Assembly (NCBI GenBank): GCA_037013685.1
Contig: CM072886.1
Location: 5,394,001 to 5,458,000, forward strand
DNA from: Acridotheres tristis
Lineage: Eukaryota; Chordata; Aves; Passeriformes; Sturnidae
Length of the DNA: 64,000 nt
Reading direction: 5' to 3'
Shown: positions 11,700-25,600 of the stretch, in pieces
Layout: each line of letters starts with the position of its first letter
Numbering within the stretch: the first letter of the stretch is position 1
Notes under the pieces: model-generated
What the model was told of the DNA's origin: nothing
Seen by the model: only the letters and a program-made list of their open reading frames with translations
Databases searched by the model: none
Position numbers and translations under genes: made by a program

Positions 11700-14600
11700 T
11701 GAAGGAAAATACCTCAACAGTCTCTAAGCACGATGTGTTTTTGCAAGAAGAAAAGTGATTAACTATCATCTGTGTCCACTGGTTATGGGATGAGAAGTTA
11801 TCTACTTAGCCTTTAGTAAAGAATTCTTATGTTGGACTTTGGGAGAACTTTCTGTGTGTAACAGAAGTGAAGCACCAGCACGTTTTGCTGAAAAAAAACT
11901 CTAAAATCTCCATCACAGGAGTTTTTTAGCAAAGGATTTAAAAAGCCCCATTTGTTCATTATTATTTCCATGTAGTTGATTGTGTTGATGGGGGAAAATG
12001 AATTTTTAATGTCCCTTCTGGACTTGTTTTTTTTTCCAATTTCTATTTTTGTCCAATCTTTAGAAAAGTATATATAGTCTTAGTATGGTAATTCAATGAG
12101 AATTCTTTGTATGTATGTTATGTACAACACCAGTTTACTAACCATCTGTACAAATGAAAATTTTCTTTTCCCCCTCCCTTCAAACAAGTAGCCTTAATTC
12201 TGAAATAGAAACATTCTAAAACAAATATTGTCTGAGTAATAATAAAGATTATGTGTTAGTCTTTGATGACTGGGTAGGAATAGAAAGAACAACCCTAAAA
12301 AAAGAAATCCTGCTGCAAATCACAAGTCTGTGGGGAGCAGACTTACTCAGACATTGCAACAAAAATGTTACCTGTGCTTTATTTAGAAATAGGCATTGCC
12401 AGGTAAAGTCAAGGCTGCCTTTCTCTTTCCTGAAGGCTTAATATGGATATGCTGGGGTGCCACCTGCACAGCTCAGCAGTAAAACTGAATGCCCTTCCCA
12501 GCACTTCAGAAAAAAAAAAAAAAGGCTACTTACCTTATAAAACCTAATGGATTGAAGAGCAACAGAAGGAATTCCCATCTAAATGCAAATCAAGGCAAAG
12601 CCATTTTGAATGCAAGAATAAACTAGGAGTGGTAATTTTCCCACCATTTGCTACTGCTCCATACTACAATTACAGTTCTACACAAGTAAAGTAGTTAACA
12701 ACTCTTCTCCTGATGAGCTGTCAAAGAACTTACAGTTTGTCCCAAATGTATGTCATAAATGCGTTTATTCTCTTGCAATCTGTGCAAAATTAATTTAAAA
12801 CACTTCCTGCTTAGTTTTGGTTTAATTTAGCCTGGTTTGTGAAGTGGAAAAGGACAAGTTATCAGGAAAAAAAGGTTAAACAGTAAATTAAACTCCTACT
12901 TGCTTTTTTCTAGAGTGTGGTAACTGATACTGGTGGGTTTAGGATAGCTGAGAACACTCGAATCAGTGAGGCTGAGGTCAGGATCCCAGCTTGGATCCCT
13001 TCTGTATTTGAAAATGCCACCTGTGCGGTGCAGAGGCTGCCAGGGTGGCAGTCCCTGAGTCTCTCGGGTGTTTGAGGACACAGCTCTGGTCTGACAGAGC
13101 CCTCACCTCGAAAACCTCAGGGTGACCAGAGCAGCTGAGTAGGAACTGTAGTCTCTACCATTTATTCTAAGGAAATTCTGCTCCAAGCACCAAACAAACC
13201 AGTGAGGAAGGGGATGCCTCATACAAAATACTGGATTAGAAGTTTTATTTTTCCCATATCCAGAAGGAATGCAATAAAAATTGCTTTAGTCTTAAAAGGC
13301 TTTTGAAATATCAAATGCTATAACCTTGTTCGTGCATAGCACGTGTAAATGAAGGTGGTGGCAACTCAGATGTTACAATCTGTTTAGGAGAGAATAACCA
13401 AGCCCCATAAAAAAGCCTGGCACTGCCAGTGTTCCCCACTGGATCCTTACTGGATTCAGCTGGGTGCTCTGTCCCTAATCTGAGAGGCCCTTGATGAATC
13501 AGGGACACAACTGTCCCACAGCAGCTATGAAAGTGAGAGAGTACCTATTCTAAATGGATTTCTAGTATGTACAGTGAGGCTGAGGAAACTAATGATTTCA
13601 TTTCAAAACGGCTCAGGCAGAGTTTGCCACTGGATAAAGACTCTACCCTGAAAGGACTTTTTTACTTCATCCCAGTATCATCAGAACATGACTTGCCCAG
13701 TGGTCCTAAGCAGAAGGCTTTTGGCATGAAATACAGAACAACTGTACATTGCTTTTACATTTTATTACTAGTAACCAGCCTCCTGCTACAGGTATCCTCC
13801 CACATAACAGCTATGATATTAATTATTTTACAGAGTTAATTATTAGTGATAAGCAGTTTGGGATCTTTAGTAGGTCAAATGGATGACATAAATACAACAA
13901 CAATAAATTTTAGCCAAATCCTAAATAAAAAAAAATAAACTAAAAAAAAAGGAAAAATGGAGTGCATGCTGCACTAGGAAAGATGATGAAATGGACAATC
14001 TTCATTCCTACTAAACCCTTACTGCAAAACTGAGTATTGGAATCTGCTTACCCTGCAGATACATGAAATGAATGTGCAGAGAGATTTCACATTTTTAGTG
14101 GCGAGCCCTTCCTAAATATTTGTGTATGGAAATGAACTTGGAGTTTAATCCCAGTGAGTTTTGTTCCTGACCTAATTGAGAAACAGAATAGATTTACAGA
14201 ACTTCTTTGATCTAACACCAGAAACAAAGAACCTGTTCTACACAAAGTGTCTCCAGCACCTCAGTTTAAGGCAAAGAAAAATGGTCCCAGTGAGAGAGGA
14301 GTTAAGCACTTCTGAAAAATAAACTTCAAAGTAAGTAAAATATGAAGGCATAGACTAGATCCCAAGCTAAACTCCTAGAGAGAAATCAAGGAGGCTCCTC
14401 TCCTGAAAAGAGGCAGGATTTGTTTACATAACCTCTAATCTGTAGCTGTGTCTGATCCTGTATCACTCTGCTACTCAGATAAGGTGGAGTTTAGAGTCAA
14501 GAATATCAGAGGCATTCTCTAGACAAGCCCTTGTGGCCAACATTCCTTCCTCAGATTACTCATGTTGAGGATAGGTGGAGTCCAAATCAAAATTATCAGT

Positions 14601-15523
14601 GTGACACGTTATAAATCAAACAGCCCAACAATTTAAATTCTGTCCTTTTGAACACAACTTTCAAGGAAGTCAAGTACTTGTGAGGATCTAACCTGAGTTT
14701 GTTATGAATACAGATGTTGCAAGTGTTCTACCTGACTGCAAACACAGTTTTTTTAATCTCTTCCAGAGTTTTTAAGTGTTCTTGTCTTCAATATTTGTTA
14801 TTGTATATGATCAAAAAGATGTACTTCAGCTGTTTTTACACATATGCTTGAGTGCTCCTTAGATTCTTTGAAATAGGACCAAGCTCTTATCACACTCAGG
14901 GGCTTGGTTAAGAGCACGAGGGAATTATTGCTGAAGAGAGCAATCAGATACTAAGCACGATTATAGTAGATATTTTCTTGTGAAAAATGTATGTTAAAAA
15001 AAAAAAGGAAACAGAACAGATTAAGATACTACTAAAGGAAAAGCACAGGTAAGCATTCACTAATTTAAAGTGAATGGGGAAGAAGAAAGTGAGCCCACAT
15101 CAATGTGTCTTCATTTGCTGGCATTGAACACAGAATTATTTGTGTTAGTTAAAGTTATGCCCTTACTTAAGTACTTTAGCTGGATTGAGGCCAGAGTACT
15201 GATGAGTAATCTGCAGAACCGAGGCCACTGAGAATAACAAATGAAAAAAAATACTCAGAGCCAAATCTGATCTAAATAAACACATTTACTATCTACCATT
15301 TTGCTTTCTTCATCTTGGTGTTATATTTCAAAGCTCAGTCATGAGTAGTGACTTCACTGTGCGAACACTTACTACACCAGCTTTCAGTTATATTTTTTAA
15401 ACTTAAAATGGAACAGGTTCCCCCTAAAAAAGCTTGAAATTAATTGATACTACACTTGAGGCTTGAGTAAACATCACAAAAGTCTAGTAACCTAATTGTA
15501 GTCTATCATCAAAACGTAATTTT
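11700..15523 (-). other. PRKAG2: PRKAG2 intron 4, unremarkable part
   Basis: This is AT-rich intron with A runs near 12510, 13930 and 14997. I saw no exon with flanking splice signals and gamma-2 similarity, and no clear mobile element. Confidence 0.55.
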
Positions 15524-15920
15524 AGAATCACAGAATGGTTTGGGTCGAAAGGGACCTTAAAGATCATTTTGTTCCAACCGCCTGCCCTGGTCAGGGACAC
15601 TTCCACTAGACCAGATCGGCTCAGAGCCCCATCCAACCTGATCTTGAACACTTTCAGAGAGGGGGAGTCCACAGCTTCAACTCCACAGCTTCACCACCCT
15701 TACAATAAAAAAATTCTTCTTAAAATCTGTTCTAAACCTTCCCTCCTTCAGCTCAAGACCATTTCCCCCTGTCCAACCACTACGTGCCATTGTGAAGAGT
15801 CTCTCTCCAGCCTTTCTGTAGCCCCTTAAGGCACTTGAAGGTGCTCTGAGGTCTCCCTGAAGCCCTCTCCTCTCCACCCTGAGCAGCCCCAGCTCTCCCA
15901 GCCTGTCCTTTTCATGACCA
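15524..15920 (-). mobile_element. CR1 LINE 3' fragment
   Basis: Reading the plus strand, it opens with AGAATCACAGAATGGTTTGG and continues through the classic reverse-complement CR1 tail: GGGACCTTAAAGATCAT, CCATCCAACCTGATCTTGAACACTT, and GAGCAGCCCCAGCTCTCCCAGCCTGTCC at the far end. It is therefore a 5'-truncated CR1 on the minus strand, the same orientation as PRKAG2. It is well preserved and so moderately young. The 5' break is near 15920. Confidence 0.93.
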
Positions 15921-17881
15921 TCAGCAGTTCTGAAAGGCTGAAATCAGATCTGTCGAGCCTGGACATCAGATGTAGGTCAGAGTTACAAAGGTGGTTTTCT
16001 GGGAAATACAGACAACCTTCAGCTCACAGCTGAGTCACCCACAACCTCAATAAAACTTGAAGACATTTGCATGGACCTGGACTGAAGAAATAACTCCCTG
16101 TGTGGCACAAGATGCTGTGCACAAGATGCAGGCAACTGCAGCTAGACAGAAGATGTGCAGCTCACACAGGTGGCCACTTTCTGCAGTGCTCATCACACTG
16201 AGGATCCCAGGAAGGCTTCTAGAAGCTCTCTCAAAGAGGCAGGCAAAGATAATGATGTATTTTTTCAGTGCAGTTCTAGCAGGACTTTGAACACTGAGGA
16301 GAACTTCCTTGTAGCACTCGGGACTTGTGTGTTTGCCTTAGATTTCAAGCCCACTCCAGAGCTGACAAACTCGAGGCACGAGTGCTATCAGGGGCCCCAC
16401 TAAGGCTTGGGAGGCTTGTTATCTCACAGTAGCTGCTATTATGCACAAACAGAACAATATATTAATAAACTTCCTTCAACACAGAGACTACGGTTGACCT
16501 GTAATCTCCAAGTAAATTAATTTTTGACTAAAAGCTGTTTTTCAGATGGTACTGACTGTGCATAGCTTGAGGAACCTAACCCTCTTCCTGAATTCATTCC
16601 AGATCTACTGCTGATCACTCCAGGCCTTGTTTTTGTGTGCCACTTCTTTTGTTGTTGTTGTTGTTGTTGTGCACAAAAGAAATCTGCAATGACAGCAACA
16701 TGCAATGGTTATCTTCCTTCTGCCATGCATGCTTTCTCTTTTCACAGCCTCTTAACTACATCCTTCCCTCATTCCAGCTACACTGCCAGTGAAACCAGAT
16801 TGTGCTCAGTGCTGGTTCTGTGGTTTGACACTCTCTGGAAGAGCTGAAACAAGGGCTGTGCTGAGCAAAGAGTGTATCAAGCACATGAGCTCAGTGTTTC
16901 ATGGCTACAAAAAAGATCAAAAAGGGAGATGCAAATAGTGGTAAGGCTTTTCCCTGTATTCCAGGAAGTAGAATTGAAAACAATCGAAATTATTTCCACA
17001 CTAAGGACCAGGGATACACCTCCAGAAACCAGCCACCACACTCATGTTCCTGCAGAGCTGGTGGGGATGCAGATACAAAGGTTCATTCATGGGCAGTGGT
17101 GCTTCCAGTGTGGATATGGCAAACGCTGGGTTCACAGCATGTAACCTTAGATGCAGATTGAGTATGTAGTTAAATGTCTGTGAAGAGCTGACATTATTTC
17201 CTGACATGCCTCCCTGGGGCTCAGAAGATCAGTCGACTTCACAATGATCTTTTTGTAAATCTTCATGTGCTCTGAAAACATGAGGGCTTCCTGGCCACAT
17301 TACAGCCTGCAGTGCAAAAGCCTGTTGCTACAAACTTTAAACACAACAGATTCTGTCCATGGTTAGATTATCTTAAGCCACTTGCAGCTCCTGTTCAAAA
17401 AATACCTGAATTGTGTAGAACTTTTAATGTATTTATCATTATAACATTTCTGACTTAGAGCAGTATAGCCCCATTTTTTTATAAATGGGAAACTGAGGCA
17501 CTGAGAAACCAAGTGACTTTAGGCTGCACAAGAAATCTGATGGGGCAGATGGTGGCAGCCAGGCCTCTGATCAGCCACTGGCACTATTTTCCTCCTCTTC
17601 AAACTCTTGCTTTCCTTAATGACTCTGCAACTGAAACATTCATTGAATTCCAAGATTTTTTCACTGAAATAGCAATAGCTAAATCCTCGAGAACGTGAGA
17701 AAAAGAAGGTTGAAGAACACACCCATATCTTCATAGTGTAACCTCTGTACCCATAAAATCCTTGATGATAGAAGAAAGTACTTAGTGACCAGTTTATATT
17801 GTACCATAGCTATGCCCTCATGGCATACTCTAGAAAAGAAAGTTGTGCACTTTCTGTGGCAGCTGCTTTGTATGAAGAATT
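15921..17881 (-). other. PRKAG2: PRKAG2 intron 4 between CR1 copies
   Basis: Ordinary intron. It contains a (TTG)n microsatellite of about seven units near 16648-16669. No supported exon or further element was seen. Confidence 0.55.
16648..16669. repeat. (TTG)n microsatellite
   Basis: About seven uninterrupted TTG units. The run makes the poly-Cys or poly-Gln stretch of spurious local ORFs. Confidence 0.9.
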
Positions 17882-18417
17882 GTGTGGCCAGCAGAACCAG
17901 GGAAATGACTGTCCCTCTGCAGTGAGCACAGGTGAGGTCACACCTCATGTGCTGTGTCCAGTTCTGAGCCCCTCACAACAAGAAAGACATGGAGGGGCTG
18001 GAGAGTGTCCAGAGAAGGGCAAGGGAGCTGGAGAAAGGTCTAGAGAGTTCTATTAGCAGGAGCTGAGGGAGCTGGGCATCGATGTTTAGTCTGGAGACAA
18101 GGAGGCTCCAGGGACTCTCCACAGCTCTCTGACAGGAGGGTGCAGCCAGGTGGGCTCAGGCTCTGCTCCCAGGCAACTGTGAGAGGACAAGAGGCCACAG
18201 CCTCAAAGTGCATGAGGGGAGGCTCAGTTTAGACATCAGGAGGAATTTCTTCATGGTAAGGGTTGTTAAACATTGGAATGGAGGCCCAAGGAGGTGGCAG
18301 AGTCACCATCCCTGGAGGTGTTCAAGAAATGAATGGATGTGGCACTCGTGATCAATGTAAGGTTGGACTCAATGATCTTAGAGGTCTTTTCCAGCTGGAA
18401 TGATTCTATGATTCTAT
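17882..18417 (+). mobile_element. CR1 LINE 3' fragment with intact octamer tail
   Basis: It starts inside ORF2 (GTGTGGCCAGCAGAACCAGGG) and passes through CCAGTTCTGAGCCCCTCAC, GGAGAGTGTCCAGAGAAGGGC and GGAGGAATTTCTTCATGGTAAGG. It ends in GGTTGGACTCAATGATCTTAGAGG followed by the CR1-type tail ATTCTATG ATTCTAT at 18403-18417. The copy is 5'-truncated, as usual for CR1, and antisense to PRKAG2. Complete 3' structure and good similarity suggest a relatively recent insertion. Confidence 0.95.
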
Positions 18418-18737
18418 ATTCCTCACAGTGCTTCCTAAGAGATCAGCTTTGGCAGTGTCTTGTTCCCGTGTGCAGGATGGCTGTTGGGATTTACTTTTGT
18501 GCAGTTGTTTCTGGCAGGCTCAAGGGAAAGGGGTAGGAAAGGGGTCAGATATCTTCTCTCATAAGCCATGTCTCCATCAGTAGCTCTTCCCATTTACACA
18601 GGGAGCTCGATCCCAAGGTAGGACACCATCAATGTTTCCAAGTAATGCCAGACAAACAACAGGAGGCAGATAGCAATCTTCCAGCTGCTTCCCTCCCTGC
18701 GACTCACTCAGCAGCAATTTTCCATTGTCACCAAGAG

Positions 18738-18955
18738 CTCTCCTCTCCTCTCCTCTCCTCTCCTCTCCTCTCCTCTCCTCTCCTCTCCTCTCCTCTCCTC
18801 TCCTCTCCTCTCCTCTCCTCTCCTCTCCTCTCCTCTCCTCTCCTCTCCTCTCCTCTCCTCTCCTCTCCTCTCCTCTCCTCTCCTCTCCTCTCCTCTCCTC
18901 TCCTCTCCTCTCCTCTCCTCTCCTCTCCTCTCCTCTCCTCTCCTCTCCTCTCCCC
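18738..18955. repeat. (CTCCT)n pentanucleotide array, about 43 units
   Basis: About 217 bp of essentially perfect TCCTC units form a pure pyrimidine tract on the plus strand. The PRKAG2 sense strand is therefore pure purine (GAGGA)n here. Such tracts can form triplex DNA and favour RNA:DNA hybrids when the transcript is the purine strand. Open frames through it in every phase are artefacts. Confidence 0.98.
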
Positions 18956-21900
18956 CTCTTCTCCTCACTTAGTCTACTTAGTTTTTGTTGAACCTTTAAT
19001 ATTTTCCTCAACTCTTTTTTTCAACCTCTGTCTGTCAGCTTCCTTTCTCATATTCAGTGCCTGTAATTTTAAAATATTTTAAGACCATAAAAATTGCACA
19101 AAGACCCACATCCAGCAAAGTGACTTGACACACACATAGCTTTAAGTGCTCCAGTACTGTTGACTCCAACAGAATTGTGCTTAAATCCAACCACACATTT
19201 AAGTGTTTTCCTGGATCAAGGCCATTACCACACTGACATCAGCCAGAACAAAACAGCACCTGAGATTCAGCAACATAAATACATAGCAACCCCAACCAAA
19301 CCCAGTGCTATAACCTTCAGGTTACCTTTCCTCAGTGCCTTCTGTCATTGCTAACTCTGTTATGGCTACACTTAGAATCTCTTCTGCAAGCATGAACTGG
19401 AAGTTGTGTTTAGGAACAACCCTGTTTAAGCCAAGGCTTTCTTACGGTTTTAGAATTTGCCTGGCCTGTTTTGCTACATCAGGCTCTTGGACAATAAGGT
19501 CCCCAGGGCAAGAAACATGTTTATTTTTCTGCTTGAATCATATGTGCTCATATACCACAAAATAGCAATTAGTAACTTTCTGTTCAGAGGCACAAGGAAG
19601 AAGATTCTCTACATACCACAGATGCCCTGACTTGTGCAGTTGTAAGTGAAAAAGTATGATCAAAATTTCAAAAGTACAAGGTATTAACCTTAGCACTGGC
19701 ACTTTACTGTAACCCTAAATATGCAAAAAGACTAAAGTAATCCCTCCCCTCCTGAATTCTGCTCCCTCCCTTTCTTTTGCTAACCTTCTGCCTCCATTAC
19801 TTTTTCTCTTTTATTCTCTGTTGATTACTTCACTGGTTTACACTTCAACTTCTGAGTCCCATATAGTTGGAGCCTTGTCCTTTGTTAATCATAAAATAAG
19901 ATTATGCACACCTTGGGCCCTGTACAAATCATTATTGTCTTCCTACAAATGTCTTCCACATGGCCTCACCCTCGGTTCCAGCTGAGAACTGAGCTGCTGT
20001 TGTGAACAGCTCAAAGAATAAATATTTTGCATTCATTTCACCAGCACAATGGAAACATTTTTCCAGGCTGCTGCCAAGATGGTATCTAGTCCTCCTCTGA
20101 CTCAGCAGCCCATGCAGCTGACTTTCAAATGGCCAAACTTGCTTGATTGTAATCTTAAAAGAAAAAAACCCAAACCACATCAACCAGCTGCATTTTTAAA
20201 GAGCTGTTGCTCTCCTCTTGCACAAGCAGGTAGTGACATTATAAAATGTGAAAGCTGGGAGAAAAAAGCCAGACAGGAGTGAGCCCTATTTGGGATGTCC
20301 CCCTTATTTCTTCCAACTTCACCAGTTTATTTCATCCAGTCAGAGAAAGGGATTGGGGAATGTTGTGAGGAAGTGAGAAAGGAATATGGAATATATGCAG
20401 AAAATTTTCTCCTGGTATCAACTAGTCTTTTACATTCTTTAAAGCTCTGTTGGCCATTAAAGACAGTGTATCTAAAAAACAAAACTGGGTTAAGAGAGAT
20501 GACTAGGAATCCTTAGAGTTCCCTTCCATAAGCATTTTTCCTTATTCCTAGGTCACTTTCCCTCTAGTCCAATTGAGAAGCAGGAAAGGTGCAACCAAAC
20601 AAGTTCAAGGCTGTTTATCTCTTCTGTTTTCATGGGAGAACTTTGGTCTATAATCTCTACTGCTTTGTGAATAAATAGCCCTGTTGGTGAATAATTTTAG
20701 TGTTCCAAAATTGTCCAGATACAGCTGGTAAGAAACTGTCAGTCACCCTGCATGAAACTGCAGCTTTATATTAAATCACAGAGTAGACATCCAGCTTCTA
20801 ATCACTGATGGAGGTTACCCCTACCAGAAGTTCTGATCCTCTAAGCAGAATAACAGGATGCTTATTAAATTAACAAGACTAAAATTCGAAATAAACCATG
20901 CCATGAGAAATCAGTTCAATGGGTAAAATGAGGCTGTCCCTCCAGCACCCTCTTACATCATGGTACTTAACCAAAAGATATCTATTTATATAGACACACA
21001 AGGCCAGATCCTTAGGTTTAGCCTTTTTATACCATGCATAGTGCAGGATTTAGGGTGATAAAAGTAATTTAGGTTTAAGCTACTAACTCTGTCTTCAGGG
21101 TGCTGGGGTCATGATTTCGGTACCAATGAGTATCTTTAAAAAGCCCCAGAGATGCTCTAGTTTTAATAGCCTTAGCTGCTTATAGCCTTATGAGAACTGT
21201 CAAAGCAGCTGGGAATTGATTGGACTCAGCATTCTGGCTATTCATCCTTTCCACCTCGCCTTCCTCCTTTCCATCTAGGACTAGGAGGAACAGGAATTGT
21301 AGGACTACACATAATTAGAATAAATTCTCCACTGAGTGAACCCATAGATAGTTAATAAAATTGTTTCTGTAGCTGCAGAAAAAGCCACAAGTTGACACAG
21401 ACACACATTTCCTTAGGGCAGAAAAAATCATCTTTATGCAATAAAATTTCTCTGCACTGTAAGATTGATTGCACAAATCTGGACACTGCAATCAGAATAC
21501 AAATATATGAGGACACCAGTGTTTCAGGAGGTTGTGGTTGACCATTTTTTCTTTTAAAACAAGTAAGTAGCTTTAAAAAAACCCCAACAAATTAGCCAAT
21601 ATGAAAGGGATAACAAGATGCTTTTTGCATATTCTAAATACTAAAATGGGAGAAAAACACCAAATGGGATACAAAAGTTATGACTAATAGGGAGAAAGTG
21701 AAGTGAGGAAACAGAATATTAATAAAATGGGAGCTGTGATTAACATGAAGTATGATATAGCTGAAGCTTTCTATTTTCGTAAAGTTCAGGTTCATTTATT
21801 CTTTATGTCCCACTAAATCTCACTATGGACTTTCCAACCATATTAAATAATTCTGCTATGATCTTATATTCAATTCAGTGGAACCACCATCATGCTCTGT

Positions 21901-22403
21901 CAAAGGAAATCAAATCAGGTGGGCTCCAAACATTTTCCCAGCAGTATTTTCCTAGTTGTTGTAGGGTTCATCACAGAGTGATTCCTTTACTAGGCTTGCA
22001 ACTAATTAGTTATGTGCCCACTATTGGAGGAATATTTTAAATTTAAACACATTTTCACATGGATAGCAACAGCTCCCATAGAGAAAAAGGATTAAACAAG
22101 AATACTTGTTACAGCCCCTGGGATCTCTTAGGGAAAACAATCATCTCCCAGGAGTGCTGCTATTAAGGCACTTAAGAGGAGCCTGGACACACCAACACAG
22201 CCAGAGCTTTGTCACTGGTAAATGACAGCCTCTGGGGCTCTAATTTTGGTGATCAGTTTACTGTGGTGTGAATCATAGCTGAATCACAGTAGTGTCTTGG
22301 CACTCCCATACACTGCCTTAAACCACAGGAATACTGAAATAAGGAGTTCTGGTACATTGGAAAACTGGATTCCTTTTTTCCCAGTCTGTACTTTTTATTT
22401 TCT
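18956..22403 (-). other. PRKAG2: PRKAG2 intron 4 between the two pentanucleotide arrays
   Basis: AT-rich intron without a recognised exon or mobile element. Short T-rich and A-rich runs only. Confidence 0.55.
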
Positions 22404-22648
22404 TTTTCCTTTCCTTTCCTTTCCTTTCCTTTCCTTTCCTTTCCTTTCCTTTCCTTTCCTTTCCTTTCCTTTCCTTTCCTTTCCTTTCCTTTCCTTTCCT
22501 TTCCTTTCCTTTCCTTTCCTTTCCTTTCCTTTCCTTTCCTTTCCTTTCCTTTCCTTTCCTTTCCTTTCCTTTCCTTTCCTTTCCTTTCCTTTCCTTTCCT
22601 TTCCTTTCCTTTCCTTTCCTTTTCCATTTCTTTTCCATTTCTTTTCTG
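22404..22648. repeat. (TTTCC)n pentanucleotide array, about 43 units
   Basis: Perfect TTCCT units run from about 22407 to 22625, followed by a short degenerate edge (ATTTCTTTTCC twice) to about 22648. As with the array 3.6 kb away, the plus strand is pyrimidine and the PRKAG2 sense strand is purine (GGAAA)n. The edge decay at one side only is typical of a growing microsatellite. Confidence 0.98.
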
Positions 22649-25600
22649 ACAGCCTCAGAATCAAAGAACACTTTTCTGTTCTCTTCATCAAATTTCATCC
22701 TCATTACTCACCCAGCAGATTATGGAGCTCTGATAGGTGGTATGGCTTTTTGGAGAGAGCCAAACCAAAGGACCTGCTGCACATATCCTGGTTCCCAGGC
22801 TCCTTGCCAGACCAGGGTGTGATGTAACAGCCTCTCTCTCACACTGAACAAGTTCACAGCCCTGTTTTGGAGTTTACTACACTTTGGCTAAGAAACAGCA
22901 TGAATAGCTTTGCAGGGAGCTGCTACTGTTTAACAAGAGAGTAGCTGCAGGAACAATCTGGTTTCTCCCTTTTATCCAGGACTGGAAGAGAGTCCCAGCT
23001 GTACATTACATCTCTCCTCTCCCATATGCTGGAGCAGCAAGGACTGTGCAAAATGAATACAGGCCAGACTCCCTTCTGTGTGCTCTGCCTGCAGTTTTAA
23101 CAGGACTCACTCACACAAGCTGAGTGAGTCTCTGAGCACCTTCTGGCTGACTTTTCCTCCTTCTTGTTAAGGACATTCTGGGAAATTACTTGGCTTGGAA
23201 GTTATTTGGAGGACAGTGGCTCACTACACAGTCATATGGAAAGGACCATTGGTAGGCATGTTCTGACTTTGTCAACTTCTTGTGAGCAGAGGAAGCCCCA
23301 GCCTTTGTTTTCCACCAAGAGAGACCCCAAAGGCAACTCTCCAGGCTGGAGCCAGCACCTTCTGGCCTGGGCTGCTCTCATGCTGGGGAAGGGGAAACCA
23401 GGAGATGAGGTACCACAGAAATGCTTGTGTTTGCAGGGAGTAGTGCTATTTTCACAGTGTCTTAGGCATCAGAGGAAGAAGAAAGGATGAAAGATAAGGA
23501 TACAAGCACATAATGCCCAACGTACCACATTCCACTTCAAAATACAGACAAGGTGGAAACAGGGCAAACAGGTTCCTTCCTCAATTTGCAACCTCTCTGC
23601 ATTCCTTTCATGGTTCGTAATGTCACACTAGAGAAGAGTTATCATTTACCACTTACTGCCTGAAGGTTACACCATCCAAACAACACAAGGCCAAAGTACA
23701 GAGTTATGAACTGCATTGTGAGAAATCAAATTGCTCCTTTGCCGTTTAATGCAGTGCACAGTAATCTTTAGGCACAGCTTTGATCTCTTATCAGCTCAAT
23801 TTCTCATTATAAACTAACTCAGCCACTAGGAACACTTAGACATGCAGGGGAAGCCTGGCAGAGCTGCTGCAGTGGTGTGTGACAGCCCCAGCACTTCCAG
23901 CTTTGGGCATCTGAGGAGTGCCTGGATCAGAAATGCAACACCCAGAGTCAATCTCTTCCTTCACAGTCAGCCCCAGGGGCTCCTCAGCCCCCTGGGGATC
24001 TGATGCATCCCCTGCCAATGCCTCTCTGGGGGATACAGAGACAACTGCAGCTACTGCACTCCCAGCTTAAGCTGCTCAGAAAGGTTTCTAAAGTTAGGTG
24101 GGATAAATCCAGACCCTGGTGATTACCACAGACATCCATTTAGCATGAGGTTAATTGCTTAGCTTTGTGTACTGTGTTCAGAAGATACTTGCTGAAGAAG
24201 GATCTCCCTCTCTCAGGAACTGTCTCCCACTATTTATTCCCCTCCTCAGAATCAAAGGCTTAAAAATCACGTGAAAATACCCACTGTTGGAAGTGCTACT
24301 AAAGCATGGAAGGTTTTGGTTACATCTGCTGGGAAATAGGTATATTTTTATTCTTCCCTTCATGTCTTCTCTCTTTCTGAACAAATTTAACCATTCTGCA
24401 CCCAAGTCTCAGACAGGTAAAAAATTTCAGAACCAGCTTCAAATGCCATTAATTATAATATTGGACTAAGACTAATTCTGAATCCTGATACTATATATCT
24501 TCCTATAGTTATATTTTCTTCTGTTTTTTCTTTTTTTTTTTTAAATAATATTTCCAGGTCTGGGTCCAAGGGTTTCTCTTTCCTACTGCAATATATATAC
24601 AGCAATCATGAATCATTTATAATAATTCTGGGGTCTCACACATTATCATTATCAGTTAAGCAATGTAATAAGTAAATGAGATTTAAGTTGACAGAGCCCT
24701 GTAGATAAGAGTCAACTTCTCATTTCAGATGTCAACATAGAAGCTTCCATATCATTGAACTGGTCACCTAATGGCATGGCCACTATGAAACCATTTATCA
24801 TAAAATTTATAGTGTGTTTTTAAAATAACTGAAATTTCTCTGCCAGCAAATAGTGATGTAAGCAAAGAAGAAACTGAGTTTGCCTCTTACAGATTAGTTT
24901 ATGGCACGAGATTGTGAAATAATGTATTTATTAACACACAGCTCAGAATAAATGAAATGTTTGAAACACATTACTCAAGTCGAGAATGTTTGTTTACTGC
25001 TATTGTATTTGCAAAGGAATGTTGGGTCAATAATTTGCAGGGATCAAAATACACCACAGTGAGAGAACACTCATCAGCTTCAGATTCATGTCCTGCAGGA
25101 GCTCAACCTTTCTCTCTGACAGTTTCTCCTAGAAGAGAATGGCAAATCTAATCTCTCCATCCACTCTCTGTTGAAAATTAAACATCCAGAGCTTTGTTCC
25201 TCACTGCTCTGTGGCTGCTGATATTTATTGCCAAGTAAACCAGAACCCTAATGATTCACTGGCAGCTCTGCACACTCACTGCTCTCAGACATAAACGAGT
25301 ACAGAGGGTACCAGACAATCAAGTGCTACACATCCCACATATTTCTGTATCTTCTGATCAGGAGAGAATTGAGTCCAGCATTCTGAGCTGCTCCTCCAGA
25401 CTCTCTCTTGTACATATATACAACCACAACTGTTCATAAAAACCTGCTGAGAATTCTGTTTCTTTATTCTGGCATCTTCTTCTCAACTTCGTGTTGTCTG
25501 AATCAGCAAATAATCAAAAACAAAACAAACTTTTCAGTCCTTCAGTCAGTGGAATGTGCTAAGATTATGCTGTTTCCTCACTTCTATTCTAATAGGTACA

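Noticed and set aside
11402..11769. Gly/Phe-rich minus frame and Lys/Asn/Pro-rich plus frames
   Set aside because: Low-complexity translation of the A/C-rich tract after the CR1 fragment.
18577..19082. Open frames with repeating Leu/Ser/Pro or Arg/Gly/Glu pentapeptide-like patterns
   Set aside because: Every frame through the (CTCCT)n array is open. These are microsatellite artefacts.
22253..22827. Open frames of repeated Lys/Gly/Glu/Arg or Phe/Leu/Ser/Pro
   Set aside because: Artefacts of the (TTTCC)n array.
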